64,000 nucleotides of DNA, taken from Paracoccus sp. JM45. GTDB lineage: Bacteria > Pseudomonadota > Alphaproteobacteria > Rhodobacterales > Rhodobacteraceae. Shown piece by piece: positions 46,258-55,349 of this stretch (position 1 is the first letter of the stretch; every line of letters begins with the position of its first letter). Location: the NCBI RefSeq assembly GCF_003590715.1, contig NZ_QQVY01000004.1, forward strand, positions 264,560 through 328,559, read 5' to 3'. A model generated the notes under the pieces. That model saw only the letters and a program-made list of their open reading frames with translations. It did not search any database and was not told the origin of the DNA. Both the position numbers and the translations under genes were made by a program.

Positions 46258-47853
46258 TCAGATCATCATTTCTTTGGTCGCAGTCAGCGTAATGTCGGGA
46301 TAATCACGGTCGATCCGGTCGATATCCCACTGAAGCCGCGTCAGATAGACAAGATCGCCGTCGTGGTCATGCGCCAGATGGCCCTTGTTGGTTTCCGCGA
46401 ATGCATCAACCTTGGCCTTCGGACCATTGACCCAACGGGCGCTGGTGAATTGCGATCCCTCGAAGCGGACGGGAATGCCGTATTCCAGCTCGATCCGGCT
46501 GGCCAGAACCTCGAACTGCAGGGCACCGACGACACCGACAATAAAGCCCGACCCGATCGAGGGTTTGAAAACTTTCGCGGCGCCTTCCTCGGCAAACTGC
46601 ATCAGCGCCTTTTCCAGATGCTTGGCCTTCATCGGATCGGTCGCCCGCACCGATTGCAGCAGTTCCGGCGCGAAACTGGGAATGCCGGTGAAACGCAGCG
46701 CCTCGCCCTCGGTCAGGGCATCACCGATGCGCAGCTGGCCATGGTTCGGAATGCCTATGATATCACCTGCCCATGCCTCATCCGCCAGTTCGCGGTCGGC
46801 GGCAAGGAACAGCACGGGGTTCGAAATCGCCATCGGCTTTTTCGTCCGCACATGGGTCAACTTCATCCCGCGCAGGAAGTGCCCCGAGGCCATCCGCACG
46901 AATGCCACGCGGTCGCGGTGCTTGGGGTCCATGTTGGCCTGCACCTTGAAGACGAAACCGGCGACCGGCTTTTCTTCGGGGGCAACTTCGCGGTCGGCGG
47001 TATTCTGCGGCTGCGGCGGGGGACCGTATTCGCTGATCCCCTTCATCAGTTCTTGCACGCCAAAGCTGTTGATCGCGCTACCGAACCAGATGGGCGTCAT
47101 ATGCCCCTCAAGGAACGACTGACGGTCGAAGGCGGGCAGCAGCTCGCGCGCCATCTCGACCTCTTCGCGCAGTTTGGCCAACAGATCGGCGGGCACGCTT
47201 TCGGCCAGTTTGGGGTCGTCCAGACCATTGATGGCGATGGATTCCGCAACCTTGTTGCGGTCGGCGCGGTCCATCAGTTCCAGCCGGTCATGCAGCATGT
47301 CGTAACAGCCGATGAATTCCCGACCGACCCCGATGGGCCAGCTGGCAGGGGCCACGTCGATGGCCAGATTTTCTTGAATTTCGTCGATGATCTCGAAGGT
47401 ATCGCGGGATTCGCGGTCCATCTTGTTACAGAAGGTCAGGATCGGCAGATCACGCAGGCGGCAAACCTCGAACAGTTTGCGGGTCTGTGATTCCACGCCT
47501 TTCGCGCCGTCGATCACCATGATCGCCGCATCTACCGCCGTCAGCGTGCGATAGGTGTCTTCCGAAAAATCACTGTGACCGGGCGTATCGACCAGATTGA
47601 ACCGATGTCCGTCAAAATCGAATGACATTGCCGAGGCGGACACAGAAATCCCGCGATCCTGTTCCATTTTCATGAAATCCGACCGCGTACGACGCGCTTC
47701 GCCCTTAGCGCGGACCTGTCCGGCCATCTGGATCGCGCCACCGTAAAGCAGGAATTTTTCGGTCAGCGTCGTTTTACCAGCGTCGGGATGCGAGATGATC
47801 GCAAATGTCCGGCGGCGGGCGATTTCATCGGGAAGGTTGTGGCGATTGGTCAT
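46258..47853 (-). CDS. prfC: Peptide chain release factor 3
   Basis: 531-residue translational GTPase. G1 is SHPDAGKTT (21-29), the switch region is RGISVSASA, G3 is DTPGHSDF, G4 is CNKMD. Domains II and III follow, with VVGALQFEVLASRI. It recycles RF1/RF2 after termination. The ATG at 47853 (MTNRHNLPDEI) is the conserved start. Confidence 0.95.
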   Translation of the reverse strand: MTNRHNLPDEIARRRTFAIISHPDAGKTTLTEKFLLYGGAIQMAGQVRAKGEARRTRSDFMKMEQDRGISVSASAMSFDFDGHRFNLVDTPGHSDFSEDTYRTLTAVDAAIMVIDGAKGVESQTRKLFEVCRLRDLPILTFCNKMDRESRDTFEIIDEIQENLAIDVAPASWPIGVGREFIGCYDMLHDRLELMDRADRNKVAESIAINGLDDPKLAESVPADLLAKLREEVEMARELLPAFDRQSFLEGHMTPIWFGSAINSFGVQELMKGISEYGPPPQPQNTADREVAPEEKPVAGFVFKVQANMDPKHRDRVAFVRMASGHFLRGMKLTHVRTKKPMAISNPVLFLAADRELADEAWAGDIIGIPNHGQLRIGDALTEGEALRFTGIPSFAPELLQSVRATDPMKAKHLEKALMQFAEEGAAKVFKPSIGSGFIVGVVGALQFEVLASRIELEYGIPVRFEGSQFTSARWVNGPKAKVDAFAETNKGHLAHDHDGDLVYLTRLQWDIDRIDRDYPDITLTATKEMMI

Positions 47854-47998
47854 AAACTGGGCTTTATCCCGCCGAAAGCGGACTGGCAATCGGCAGTTTT
47901 ATGGACCTTTTGGTCAACTCGTCAAATTTTCTGCATCATTTTGTTGAACCGTATGTGTGTTTCGAGGTTCATAAGACCACGTACCCACGGAAGTAGTC

Positions 47999-49420
47999 AT
48001 GCATAGTTCCCTTAATCAGTTGACGCAGTCGCTCTCGTCGCGAAGCCTGGATTGGCTGCGGCAAAAGGTTATGGAACTGCCGGACCCTTGTCCGGCGGAC
48101 CACCCTGATATCGGCGCATTGGCGCTTGCCACCAGGATGGCACCAGTTCTAAGCGGATATTACGGACGAACGTCACCATTAGAGGTGATTGTCCTGCGCC
48201 GCCTTACCGCCGATGTTGTGCGTGACGCCTGTCTACGCATCATTAAGGGAGAACGTGGTCAAAGCGACCAGAATCTGGTGTTGGCAAGTCGATTGGTGGC
48301 GCCCCATGACCCCATTTGCCAGATGGCCTGCGCGACGCTGGCAGATGACGGTTCCGTTTTACTGTCCACCCGTGTCATCCTTAGCGATGATCCCATGCTA
48401 TGGGCGGTTGCGGAACAGGCGCTGACGCTTCCCTTGCCCGAGCTCACCGAAGATCACATCTGCTCACTGACAAAGCTGCTGATCAATATGTTCAGCAGTG
48501 GTGCAAAACGCCCGCGCCTGTCCCGTGCCAAATCTTTTACCAAAATATTTGATAATTTGCAGATCATGGCGGATTGGGCATTCGAACAGGGCTGCACCAA
48601 CGCGATGGCGCTAACCGCCTTTTCCTTGCGACTTATCGACCCTGATTACGATATCAGTGAAATCATTGCCGAACTGGCACAATCACAATGCCCGGACGGA
48701 TCATTCCCGGCCCAAATCGGCGAGGCGGATGACCGGCAGGATTTTGCGACGGGCAATTTGCCGACATTGCTTTGCACATTGGCGATGCATGTCTCGCTGC
48801 ATTATCGCTGGCATAGGCCCGCCCCAGTGGCGACATCGGATCAGGCATACCGCGATGCCATAAAAACCTGTGCCGAAACTGCATCTGACTTATTGGCAGA
48901 TCGTTGTCCGACGTTGGAACAGGCTGCGATCCTTGGCCGTGCCACAGGACGTGACTGGATCAGCAAAAGTGATGCCATTTTTGGTATTCTTTGCCCGACC
49001 GAGGCGGAAAATCTGGCGCGGATCTGCTTTCGCGATCCCGTATCGGCGCGTCACATCCGGCGCCTGATCGTCCTACCCGACATACCTGCCCCGCGCGGTA
49101 TATTGAAGATCGAGGCTGACTGGCTGCGCGGTAAACCGGTGATGATAAAAGGCGCGCTGCCAAAGTCTTTGGTCGTGCTCTGGACAAGAGCAGCGAAGGC
49201 AAATGATACAACATCGTTCATGCGCTGTGTTCGTATCGCGCTGCATTTCGGCGTATGTGACGTTACGCCTCAAATCAGGATTGCTGCCAGACGGATTGCA
49301 GCGCAATCTTTGGTCTGGTCAAAGTCCGATGATCTGGACACAGTCATGCAAAAGCTGATGACATTGATCCTGTTGGCACAGCTGTTCCAACCCTGCCACC
49401 AGTTAGAGGCCGCAGCATAA
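47999..49420 (+). CDS. Large cytoplasmic protein of unknown function, possible alpha-toroid
   Basis: 473 residues, no signal peptide or membrane helix. Mostly helical. The middle part reads IMADWAFEQGCTNAMALTAF and then AELAQSQCPDGSFPAQIGE, whose Q-x3-DGSF resembles the QW/terpene-cyclase-type alpha-alpha toroid repeats. Cysteines are numerous (about 15, including a C-rich C-terminal half). Codon use is more AT-leaning than in the neighbours, hinting at accessory origin. It stands alone between prfC and a stress protein gene, with a hairpin after it. No function is recognised. Confidence 0.75.
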   Translation: MHSSLNQLTQSLSSRSLDWLRQKVMELPDPCPADHPDIGALALATRMAPVLSGYYGRTSPLEVIVLRRLTADVVRDACLRIIKGERGQSDQNLVLASRLVAPHDPICQMACATLADDGSVLLSTRVILSDDPMLWAVAEQALTLPLPELTEDHICSLTKLLINMFSSGAKRPRLSRAKSFTKIFDNLQIMADWAFEQGCTNAMALTAFSLRLIDPDYDISEIIAELAQSQCPDGSFPAQIGEADDRQDFATGNLPTLLCTLAMHVSLHYRWHRPAPVATSDQAYRDAIKTCAETASDLLADRCPTLEQAAILGRATGRDWISKSDAIFGILCPTEAENLARICFRDPVSARHIRRLIVLPDIPAPRGILKIEADWLRGKPVMIKGALPKSLVVLWTRAAKANDTTSFMRCVRIALHFGVCDVTPQIRIAARRIAAQSLVWSKSDDLDTVMQKLMTLILLAQLFQPCHQLEAAA

Positions 49421-49422
49421 GA

Positions 49423-49447
49423 CCCCGCGTAGTAACAGCTCGCGGGG
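49423..49447 (+). terminator. Terminator-like hairpin after the unknown gene
   Basis: CCCCGCG / CGCGGGG with an 11-base loop directly after the stop codon; a second inverted repeat (CAACT...AGTTG) follows at about 49448-49477. No T-tract of note. Confidence 0.5.
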
Positions 49448-49580
49448 CAACTGCTTTTCGCTTCGCCGCGAGTTGCTGATTATTTCACATTGGACGCTAT
49501 GCCTATAACATAGGTCGTGAAAGCATGATTGATGGACATGCAGCACACATCCGCATATCCATCAATAAAGCGCAGCGGTC

Positions 49581-50006
49581 CTAACGGACCACCATCACGG
49601 ACACCGGTGAATGGCGCACAACAGCATTCGCATCACGGCTGACCAGAATACTGCGCAATTCATCAGGCTGATGGCTGGCCATGACAATCAGATCGGCCTG
49701 ATATTTACTAGCAGCCTTCAGGATCGTCTCGGCAACGTGACCGTGACCGACATGGGTCCGGATACGCGTAGGATCGTCGAATTCGCGATCGGCAAAGATG
49801 TCCAGCGCCTCTTTCATGCCTTGCAGGATGCGGGTTTCATATCCTTTAGGCAGGAAAGTCGCGACCATCGAGCTGCCGAAATCATGAACCACCCCCAGCA
49901 GATGGATCGTGCCGGTATCCCCCGCCAGCCGCTTGGCGACCGGCAGGGCTTTTTCCCAGCTTTCCGGATGTTGAAGGTCGATGGGCAACAGGATGTTGTC
50001 ATGCAT
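49581..50006 (-). CDS. Universal stress protein (UspA family)
   Basis: 141 residues with the Usp fold: NILLPIDLQHPESWEKAL at the start, LIVMASHQPDELRSILVS and the ending VVRHSPVSVMVV. The glycine-rich ATP loop (G-x2-G-x9-G-S/T) is not kept (Ser/Asp/Ser occupy these positions), so nucleotide binding is doubtful. It overlaps the end of the TRAP permease gene by 8 bases. Usp genes linked to TRAP transporters (for example TeaD) regulate uptake, which may also be its role here. Confidence 0.9.
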   Translation of the reverse strand: MHDNILLPIDLQHPESWEKALPVAKRLAGDTGTIHLLGVVHDFGSSMVATFLPKGYETRILQGMKEALDIFADREFDDPTRIRTHVGHGHVAETILKAASKYQADLIVMASHQPDELRSILVSRDANAVVRHSPVSVMVVR

Positions 50007-52803
50007 GTACGTGGCCCTTCTTGCTTTGGGGAGTGGCAGGCGCGCGGCGGCGCTGTGCCCAGATCACCAGCATTAGCAGCAGGAATGCCGGAATATAGAT
50101 CCAGTATTTCGATGGTGCAGCAACAGGCGCATTGACAGACAGGATCTTCTGGTCCCAATCCAGACCGGCCTTCTGCGCCGGACTGTCGAAGGCCACATTG
50201 TCGATCACAACCTGATCGCCATTGGTGATCAGATCGATACCGGCGGCAGCCAAGCGATCCTCGCCCGTGGCACCTTCCGGAACCTCTAGCAGGGCAACGA
50301 ACGTGACTGGGCTGCCGATGTCATCCAGACCCGAAATATTAAGACGCAGCCCCTCGCCCACGTCGCTGTCACCAAGCGCCTGAACAAACTCTGTTGCGGG
50401 ACGTTCCTGGAAGGACGGGAAGGCATATTCCCAGAAAAACCCTGGACGGAAGATGCTGAACGCAATCAGCAGCAAGGCCACGGTTTCCCAGATACGGTTA
50501 CGTGTCAGGAACCAGCCTTGCGTCGCTGCCGCGAACAGCAGCATGGCGATTGTCGCGGTGACGAAGACAAAAATCCCGTGAACGAAATCGACATTGATCA
50601 GCAGAAGGTCGGTGTTGAAGATGAACAGGAATGGCAGGGCCGCGGTCCGCAAGCTGTAGAAGAAAGCGATCACGCCGGTCTTGATCGGATCACCGCCAGA
50701 CACCGCCGCCGCCGCGAATGAGGCAAGCCCTACAGGTGGCGTCACATCGGCCATGATGCCGAAATAGAACACGAACAGATGCACCGCGATCAGCGGCACG
50801 ATCAGACCGTTCTGCTGACCAAGCGTCACGATGACAGGGGCCAGCAGCGCTGAAACGACAATATAGTTTGCCGTCGTCGGCAGACCCATCCCCAAGATCA
50901 GCGACAGCACCGCTGTCAGGCCAAGGATGGCCAGCAGATTGCCACCCGACAGAACCTCGACCACATCGGCCAGCGCAGAACCGACGCCGGTCTGGCTGAC
51001 AGCGCCGACGATGATACCGGCGGTCGCCGTAGCGATACCGATGCCGATCATATTACGCGCGCCCGAGATCAGGCCATCGACCAGATCATCAATACCCGCG
51101 CGGATCGCACGACCCGTGCTGTTATTGCCGGTGCGGTCACTGCCGCGCAGCATCACCATCAGCGGACGCTGTGTCACAAGGATAAAGATCATATACGCCG
51201 TCGCCCAAAAGGCCGACAGACCCGGCGACAGGCGGTCAATCATCAGCGACCAGACCAGCACCACGACGGGCAGGATAAAGTGCAGACCCGAACGGACCGT
51301 CGGTCCTGGCAAAGGCAGCGCGGTGACAGGGGCGTTGGGATCGTCCAGTTCCAGCGGTTCCTCGCGCGATGCGACCCACAACAGGCCGACATAGGCGGCA
51401 GTCAACAGGGCAAAGACGACATAGGGCGAGGCCTCGCCAAAGGCGGGACGGATCCAGCCCATGCCGTAATAGACTGCAATCGACAGCGCACAGATACCGG
51501 CAATGATAAACGCAGCCGACAGCAGACGTTGCAGGATCGGCGGCGGGGTATAGGCACGCGGCAGCCCCTCCATTCCGGCCTTCATCGCCTCAAGATGGAC
51601 GATATAGACCAGCGCGATATAGCTAATGGTGGCGGGCAGGAAGGCGTGGCGGACCACGTCGAAATAGGGGATGCCGACATATTCGACCATCAGGAAGGCC
51701 GCGGCCCCCATGACGGGCGGCATGATCTGACCATTGACCGAGGAGGCAACCTCGACCGCGCCGGCCTTTTCGGAACTGAAGCCGACTTTCTTCATCAGCG
51801 GGATGGTGAACGTGCCGGTGGTCACGACGTTGGCAATCGAAGACCCCGAAATCAGGCCGGTCATGGCCGAACTGACCACAGCCGCTTTGGCCGGACCGCC
51901 ACGCATGTGACCCATCAGCGAAAATGCGACTTGGATAAAGTAATTGCCCGCGCCCGCCTTATCCAGCAACGCGCCGAATAGCACGAACAGGAAAACAAAG
52001 CTGGTGGAGACGCCAAGCGCGATCCCGAAAACGCCCTCAGTCGTAATCCACTGGTGGTTGGCAACCTCGGTCAGGGAATTGCCGCGATGCGCGATGATCG
52101 AGGGCATATAGGGGCCAAGGAAGGTATAAACCAGAAACACGGTCGCCACGATCATCAGGGCCGGCCCAAGGCTGCGGCGCGTTGCCTCAAGCAGCAACAG
52201 GATACCCACGACTGCAACCATCAGGTCCGGTGTGATCGGCGCGCCGACACGGCGGCCCAATTCGTCGCTGTAGACAAAGACATACATCGTCACCAGAACG
52301 CTGACGATCGCAATTGCCCATTCCCACCACGGGATACGCGCTTTGGGGCTGCCCATCAGGACAGCGCCGATCAGTCCGGCAGCCGCTGCACCGATGAACC
52401 ACAGCGGCATCGAGGATGGGGCGCCATAGACGAACAGACCCGACAGGATCAGCGGGACGGCAACGCCCAATGCGAACTGGAATGGTGATTTTTCAGCAGG
52501 ATAGGCCATAAAGCCCAGAAACATCGCAAAGGCCAGATGCACGGCGCGTGCATCGGTGGCGCTGATGATCCCGAAGTTGAACATGAATGGAAGCGGTGAC
52601 GCGATCCACAGCTGGAACAGCGACCAGCACAAAGCGACAGCCAGAATGAATTTGCCGACAAAACCCGGCGGCGTACGCGCCCCCGTGTCAGAGGAGGCAA
52701 CAAGTTCGTCCAGTTCGGCCTGCGACAACTCTCCGCGGCCTGCTGCCTGCATTTCGACCGCACTGGCCTGCTGCTGGCGCTTCATCGCGTCTTTTTCGTC
52801 CAT
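49999..52803 (-). CDS. TRAP transporter fused permease (4TM + 12TM), TAXI type
   Basis: 934 residues. The small (DctQ-like) and large (DctM-like) permease parts are joined in one chain, with about 20 helices. Large-subunit marks are SSANVVTTGTFTIPLM-like (SGSSIANVVTTGTFTIPLMKK), VEVASSVNGQIMPPVMGAAAFLMVEY and LGMGLPTTANYIVVSAL. A soluble C-terminal part with a PDZ-like segment (SPAQKAGLDWDQKIL) and a last membrane helix form the DUF3394-type tail. It imports a carboxylate or amino acid with sodium. The binding protein is encoded just upstream. Confidence 0.93.
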   Translation of the reverse strand: MDEKDAMKRQQQASAVEMQAAGRGELSQAELDELVASSDTGARTPPGFVGKFILAVALCWSLFQLWIASPLPFMFNFGIISATDARAVHLAFAMFLGFMAYPAEKSPFQFALGVAVPLILSGLFVYGAPSSMPLWFIGAAAAGLIGAVLMGSPKARIPWWEWAIAIVSVLVTMYVFVYSDELGRRVGAPITPDLMVAVVGILLLLEATRRSLGPALMIVATVFLVYTFLGPYMPSIIAHRGNSLTEVANHQWITTEGVFGIALGVSTSFVFLFVLFGALLDKAGAGNYFIQVAFSLMGHMRGGPAKAAVVSSAMTGLISGSSIANVVTTGTFTIPLMKKVGFSSEKAGAVEVASSVNGQIMPPVMGAAAFLMVEYVGIPYFDVVRHAFLPATISYIALVYIVHLEAMKAGMEGLPRAYTPPPILQRLLSAAFIIAGICALSIAVYYGMGWIRPAFGEASPYVVFALLTAAYVGLLWVASREEPLELDDPNAPVTALPLPGPTVRSGLHFILPVVVLVWSLMIDRLSPGLSAFWATAYMIFILVTQRPLMVMLRGSDRTGNNSTGRAIRAGIDDLVDGLISGARNMIGIGIATATAGIIVGAVSQTGVGSALADVVEVLSGGNLLAILGLTAVLSLILGMGLPTTANYIVVSALLAPVIVTLGQQNGLIVPLIAVHLFVFYFGIMADVTPPVGLASFAAAAVSGGDPIKTGVIAFFYSLRTAALPFLFIFNTDLLLINVDFVHGIFVFVTATIAMLLFAAATQGWFLTRNRIWETVALLLIAFSIFRPGFFWEYAFPSFQERPATEFVQALGDSDVGEGLRLNISGLDDIGSPVTFVALLEVPEGATGEDRLAAAGIDLITNGDQVVIDNVAFDSPAQKAGLDWDQKILSVNAPVAAPSKYWIYIPAFLLLMLVIWAQRRRAPATPQSKKGHVHA

Positions 52804-52845
52804 CCTGCCCCCGTTTCCGTAGGTTGTTGTTGTTTCATACTAAAA

Positions 52846-52867
52846 GGGCGGCCCCGAAGGACCGCCC
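52846..52867 (-). terminator. Hairpin between TAXI binding-protein and permease genes
   Basis: GGGCGG / CCGCCC with a further CC/GG inner pairing, followed on the minus strand by TTTTAG. Likely a partial terminator that gives more binding protein than permease. Confidence 0.7.
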
Positions 52868-52881
52868 TGCTCAGGTCTGGA

Positions 52882-53847
52882 TTACTCGACCCAGCCCTGT
52901 TCGCGGTAATACCGCTCGGCACCCGGATGCAAGGGCGCGCTATTGCCGTCGGCAATCATCTCTTCCGGTGTCAGATTGGCGAATGCAGGATGCAGGCCCT
53001 TGAAGCGATCGAAATTGTCGAAGACTGCTTTGACAACCTGATAGACGGTTTCCTCGGGGATATCAGCCGAGGTGACGAAGGTTGCTTTGACGCCGAAGGT
53101 TTCGACGTCGTCATCATTGCCGGCATACATGCCGCCGGGAATGACCGCCTTGGCGTAATAGGGGTTTTCCTCGATCAGCTTGTCGATATCGGGACCGGCA
53201 ACCGTCACCAGCTTGGACGCAACGGTCGAGGTTGCTTCCTGGATCGAGCCGTTGGGGTGGCCGACGGTATAGGTGATCGCATCAACCTGATTGTCGCCCA
53301 GTGCCGCGGATTGTTCCGCCGGACGCAATTCGGATGCCAACGAGAAATCGTCCATTGTCATGCCCATGGCACCCAGAACAATCTCCATCGTGCCGCGCGA
53401 ACCCGAACCGGGGTTGCCGACGTTGACGCGCTTGCCCTTCAGGTCCTCGAAGTTGAGGATGTCGGAATCTTCACGCGCTACAACGGTAAAGGGCTCGGGG
53501 TGGACGGCGAAGACGGCGCGCAATTTGTCGAATGCATCGCCTTCGTAATCCGAGCTGCCGTTATAGGCGTGGTACTGCCAGTCGGATTGCGCCACGCCCA
53601 TCGTCATATCGCCAGCTTTGATGGCATTGATGTTGGCGATGGAACCGCCCGTCGCTGGCGCGGTGCAGCGCAGGCCGGTTTCGGCGGTCTGGCGGTTGAC
53701 CAAACGGCAGATCGACTGGCCGACGACGTAATAAACGCCGGTCTGGCCGCCGGTGCCGATGGTGATGAACTGTTCCTGCTGAGCCAGAACCGGCGATGCT
53801 GCCAGCGCGAAGGCAGCCCCCATCAGGATCGGTTTCAGTTTGCTCAT
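52882..53847 (-). CDS. TRAP transporter solute-binding protein, TAXI family
   Basis: 321 residues with signal peptide (MSKLKPILMGAAFALAASPVLA). The mature start FITIGTGGQTGVYYVVGQSICR and LKGKRVNVGNPGSGSRGTMEIVL are diagnostic for the TAXI family. Ligands in the family include glutamate, 2-oxoglutarate and other carboxylates. AGGGAG lies 8 bases before the ATG; a more distal start would precede the signal peptide. Confidence 0.93.
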   Translation of the reverse strand: MSKLKPILMGAAFALAASPVLAQQEQFITIGTGGQTGVYYVVGQSICRLVNRQTAETGLRCTAPATGGSIANINAIKAGDMTMGVAQSDWQYHAYNGSSDYEGDAFDKLRAVFAVHPEPFTVVAREDSDILNFEDLKGKRVNVGNPGSGSRGTMEIVLGAMGMTMDDFSLASELRPAEQSAALGDNQVDAITYTVGHPNGSIQEATSTVASKLVTVAGPDIDKLIEENPYYAKAVIPGGMYAGNDDDVETFGVKATFVTSADIPEETVYQVVKAVFDNFDRFKGLHPAFANLTPEEMIADGNSAPLHPGAERYYREQGWVE

Positions 53848-53940
53848 ACGGATATCTCCCTTGGTTTTGTCCGGAGAACGCATTCCAGCGTCTCCATGTC
53901 TGTGCCCAAGGTTAAAGCAACACGTAAATTTGACAAGTCA

Positions 53941-54522
53941 TCACTGGCCCAGTTGCTGGCCGACCGCCCTTTTCAATTCCGGCAACAGCTCGGTTTCGAA
54001 CCAAAGATTGCGCCGCAACCATCCGGTATTGCGCCAGCTTGGATGGGGCAGCGGGAAGACCGATGGTGCATGTGTGCGCCAGTCCAGAACGGTCTGTGTG
54101 ACATTCCGCGTGCCCAGATGCCAACGCATTGCGTGCCCCCCGACCAACAGGGTCAGACGCGGTTGCAGCAGCTGCATCACTTGGTCGCGCCAGGTTGCTG
54201 CACAGATCGGCGGCGGCGGCAGATCCGACCCCTTGGCGTTATATCCGGGAAAGCAGAAAGCCATCGGCACAATGGCAATCCGGTCCAGATCATAGAAAAC
54301 ACCGTCATCAACCCCCATCCAGTCGCGCAGCCTGTCGCCGGAACGGTCCGTGAAAGGTCGCCCGCTGTCATGGACGCGCGCGCCCGGCGCCTGCCCTACA
54401 ATCAGGATCCGTGCACCGGGCCGGAACCAGACAACCGGACGCGGCGCATGGCGCGTCGCGGTCATCGCAAAACGGTCCTGACACAGGCGACAGGCGGCTA
54501 TCTGGTCGGTCAATGATGTCAT
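53941..54522 (-). CDS. Uracil-DNA glycosylase family protein
   Basis: 193 residues of the UDG superfamily (families 4/5-like). Motif 1 is VGQAPGARVHDSGRPF, with the water-activating region; motif 2 is PLPHPSWRN. ACRLC near the N-terminus offers two of the Fe-S cysteines, but the other two are not obvious. It should remove uracil or related damage from DNA; some members of this group have lost activity. Separate from its neighbours. Confidence 0.82.
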   Translation of the reverse strand: MTSLTDQIAACRLCQDRFAMTATRHAPRPVVWFRPGARILIVGQAPGARVHDSGRPFTDRSGDRLRDWMGVDDGVFYDLDRIAIVPMAFCFPGYNAKGSDLPPPPICAATWRDQVMQLLQPRLTLLVGGHAMRWHLGTRNVTQTVLDWRTHAPSVFPLPHPSWRNTGWLRRNLWFETELLPELKRAVGQQLGQ

Positions 54523-54695
54523 CTATGTCACTTAAACTTAAATTTGCCGCAAAAAAGGGTGGCATTATCGCCCTAACAAGGCGACTTGTGCCCCAAGGGT
54601 GGACACCATCGGTTGTGCATCCTAATGTCGGGCTGTGCAGTCGAGGAAACCTGCATGGCATGCCTCGTGCTTATTTTTGCTGGTAGAACAAAGCC

Positions 54696-55349
54696 ATGCT
54701 AGAGTTTGATAGCGTCTCCAAATCTTTTTGGACCGGAAAGCAGCATAAGATCATTCTGGATCGCGCGTCTTTTCAGGTCGAGCTGGGCAATTCCCTTGGT
54801 ATTCTGGCCCCCAATGGCACCGGCAAAACGACGCTGGTCAATATGATGTGCGGCCTTGAACAACCAGATGAGGGGCGCATCAGACGCCAGTGCCGGATTT
54901 CCTTCCCGCTGGGATTTATGGGCGGTCTGGTCACACGACATACCGGCAATGAAAATGCGCGTTATATAGCGCGGATTTACGGCCTTGATCCGGATTACGT
55001 TTCGGCCTTTACACGCTGGCTGACTGATATCGACGAATATTTCGACATGCCTGTCGGCACCTATTCCAGCGGCATGCGGCAAAGGTTCAACTTCGCACTG
55101 CTTCTCGCGCTGGATTTCGACATCTACCTGATCGATGAAGGCATGCCCCAGACGACGGACGCCGAATTCAACCGCAAGGCCGGTCGGGTGCTGTTTGACC
55201 GCCTGAAGACAGCGACGACCATTATCGTGTCCCACCAGCCGCAAACCATTGAAAAATTCTGTAACCGGGCCGCGATTTTGCGGGACGGCAAATTGTACAT
55301 GTTCGAGACCTTGGACGAGGCGAAGCAATACTATGACTACACCTCCTAA
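54696..55349 (+). CDS. kpsT: Capsule polysaccharide export ATPase KpsT
   Basis: 217-residue ABC ATPase. Walker A is APNGTGKTT (38-46), the signature is TYSSGMRQR, Walker B is IYLIDEGMP, as in KpsT/CtrD-type exporters. It should drive export of group 2-like capsule across the inner membrane. The permease gene kpsM is not adjacent and not in the window. Overlaps kpsE by 17 bases. The 173 bases upstream, after the divergent glycosylase gene, are AT-rich and should hold the promoter. Confidence 0.9.
   Translation: MLEFDSVSKSFWTGKQHKIILDRASFQVELGNSLGILAPNGTGKTTLVNMMCGLEQPDEGRIRRQCRISFPLGFMGGLVTRHTGNENARYIARIYGLDPDYVSAFTRWLTDIDEYFDMPVGTYSSGMRQRFNFALLLALDFDIYLIDEGMPQTTDAEFNRKAGRVLFDRLKTATTIIVSHQPQTIEKFCNRAAILRDGKLYMFETLDEAKQYYDYTS

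Noticed and set aside
54411..54686. Open frame before kpsT on the plus strand
   Set aside because: It overlaps the start of the glycosylase gene in antisense and has no protein-like features; the region fits a promoter better.
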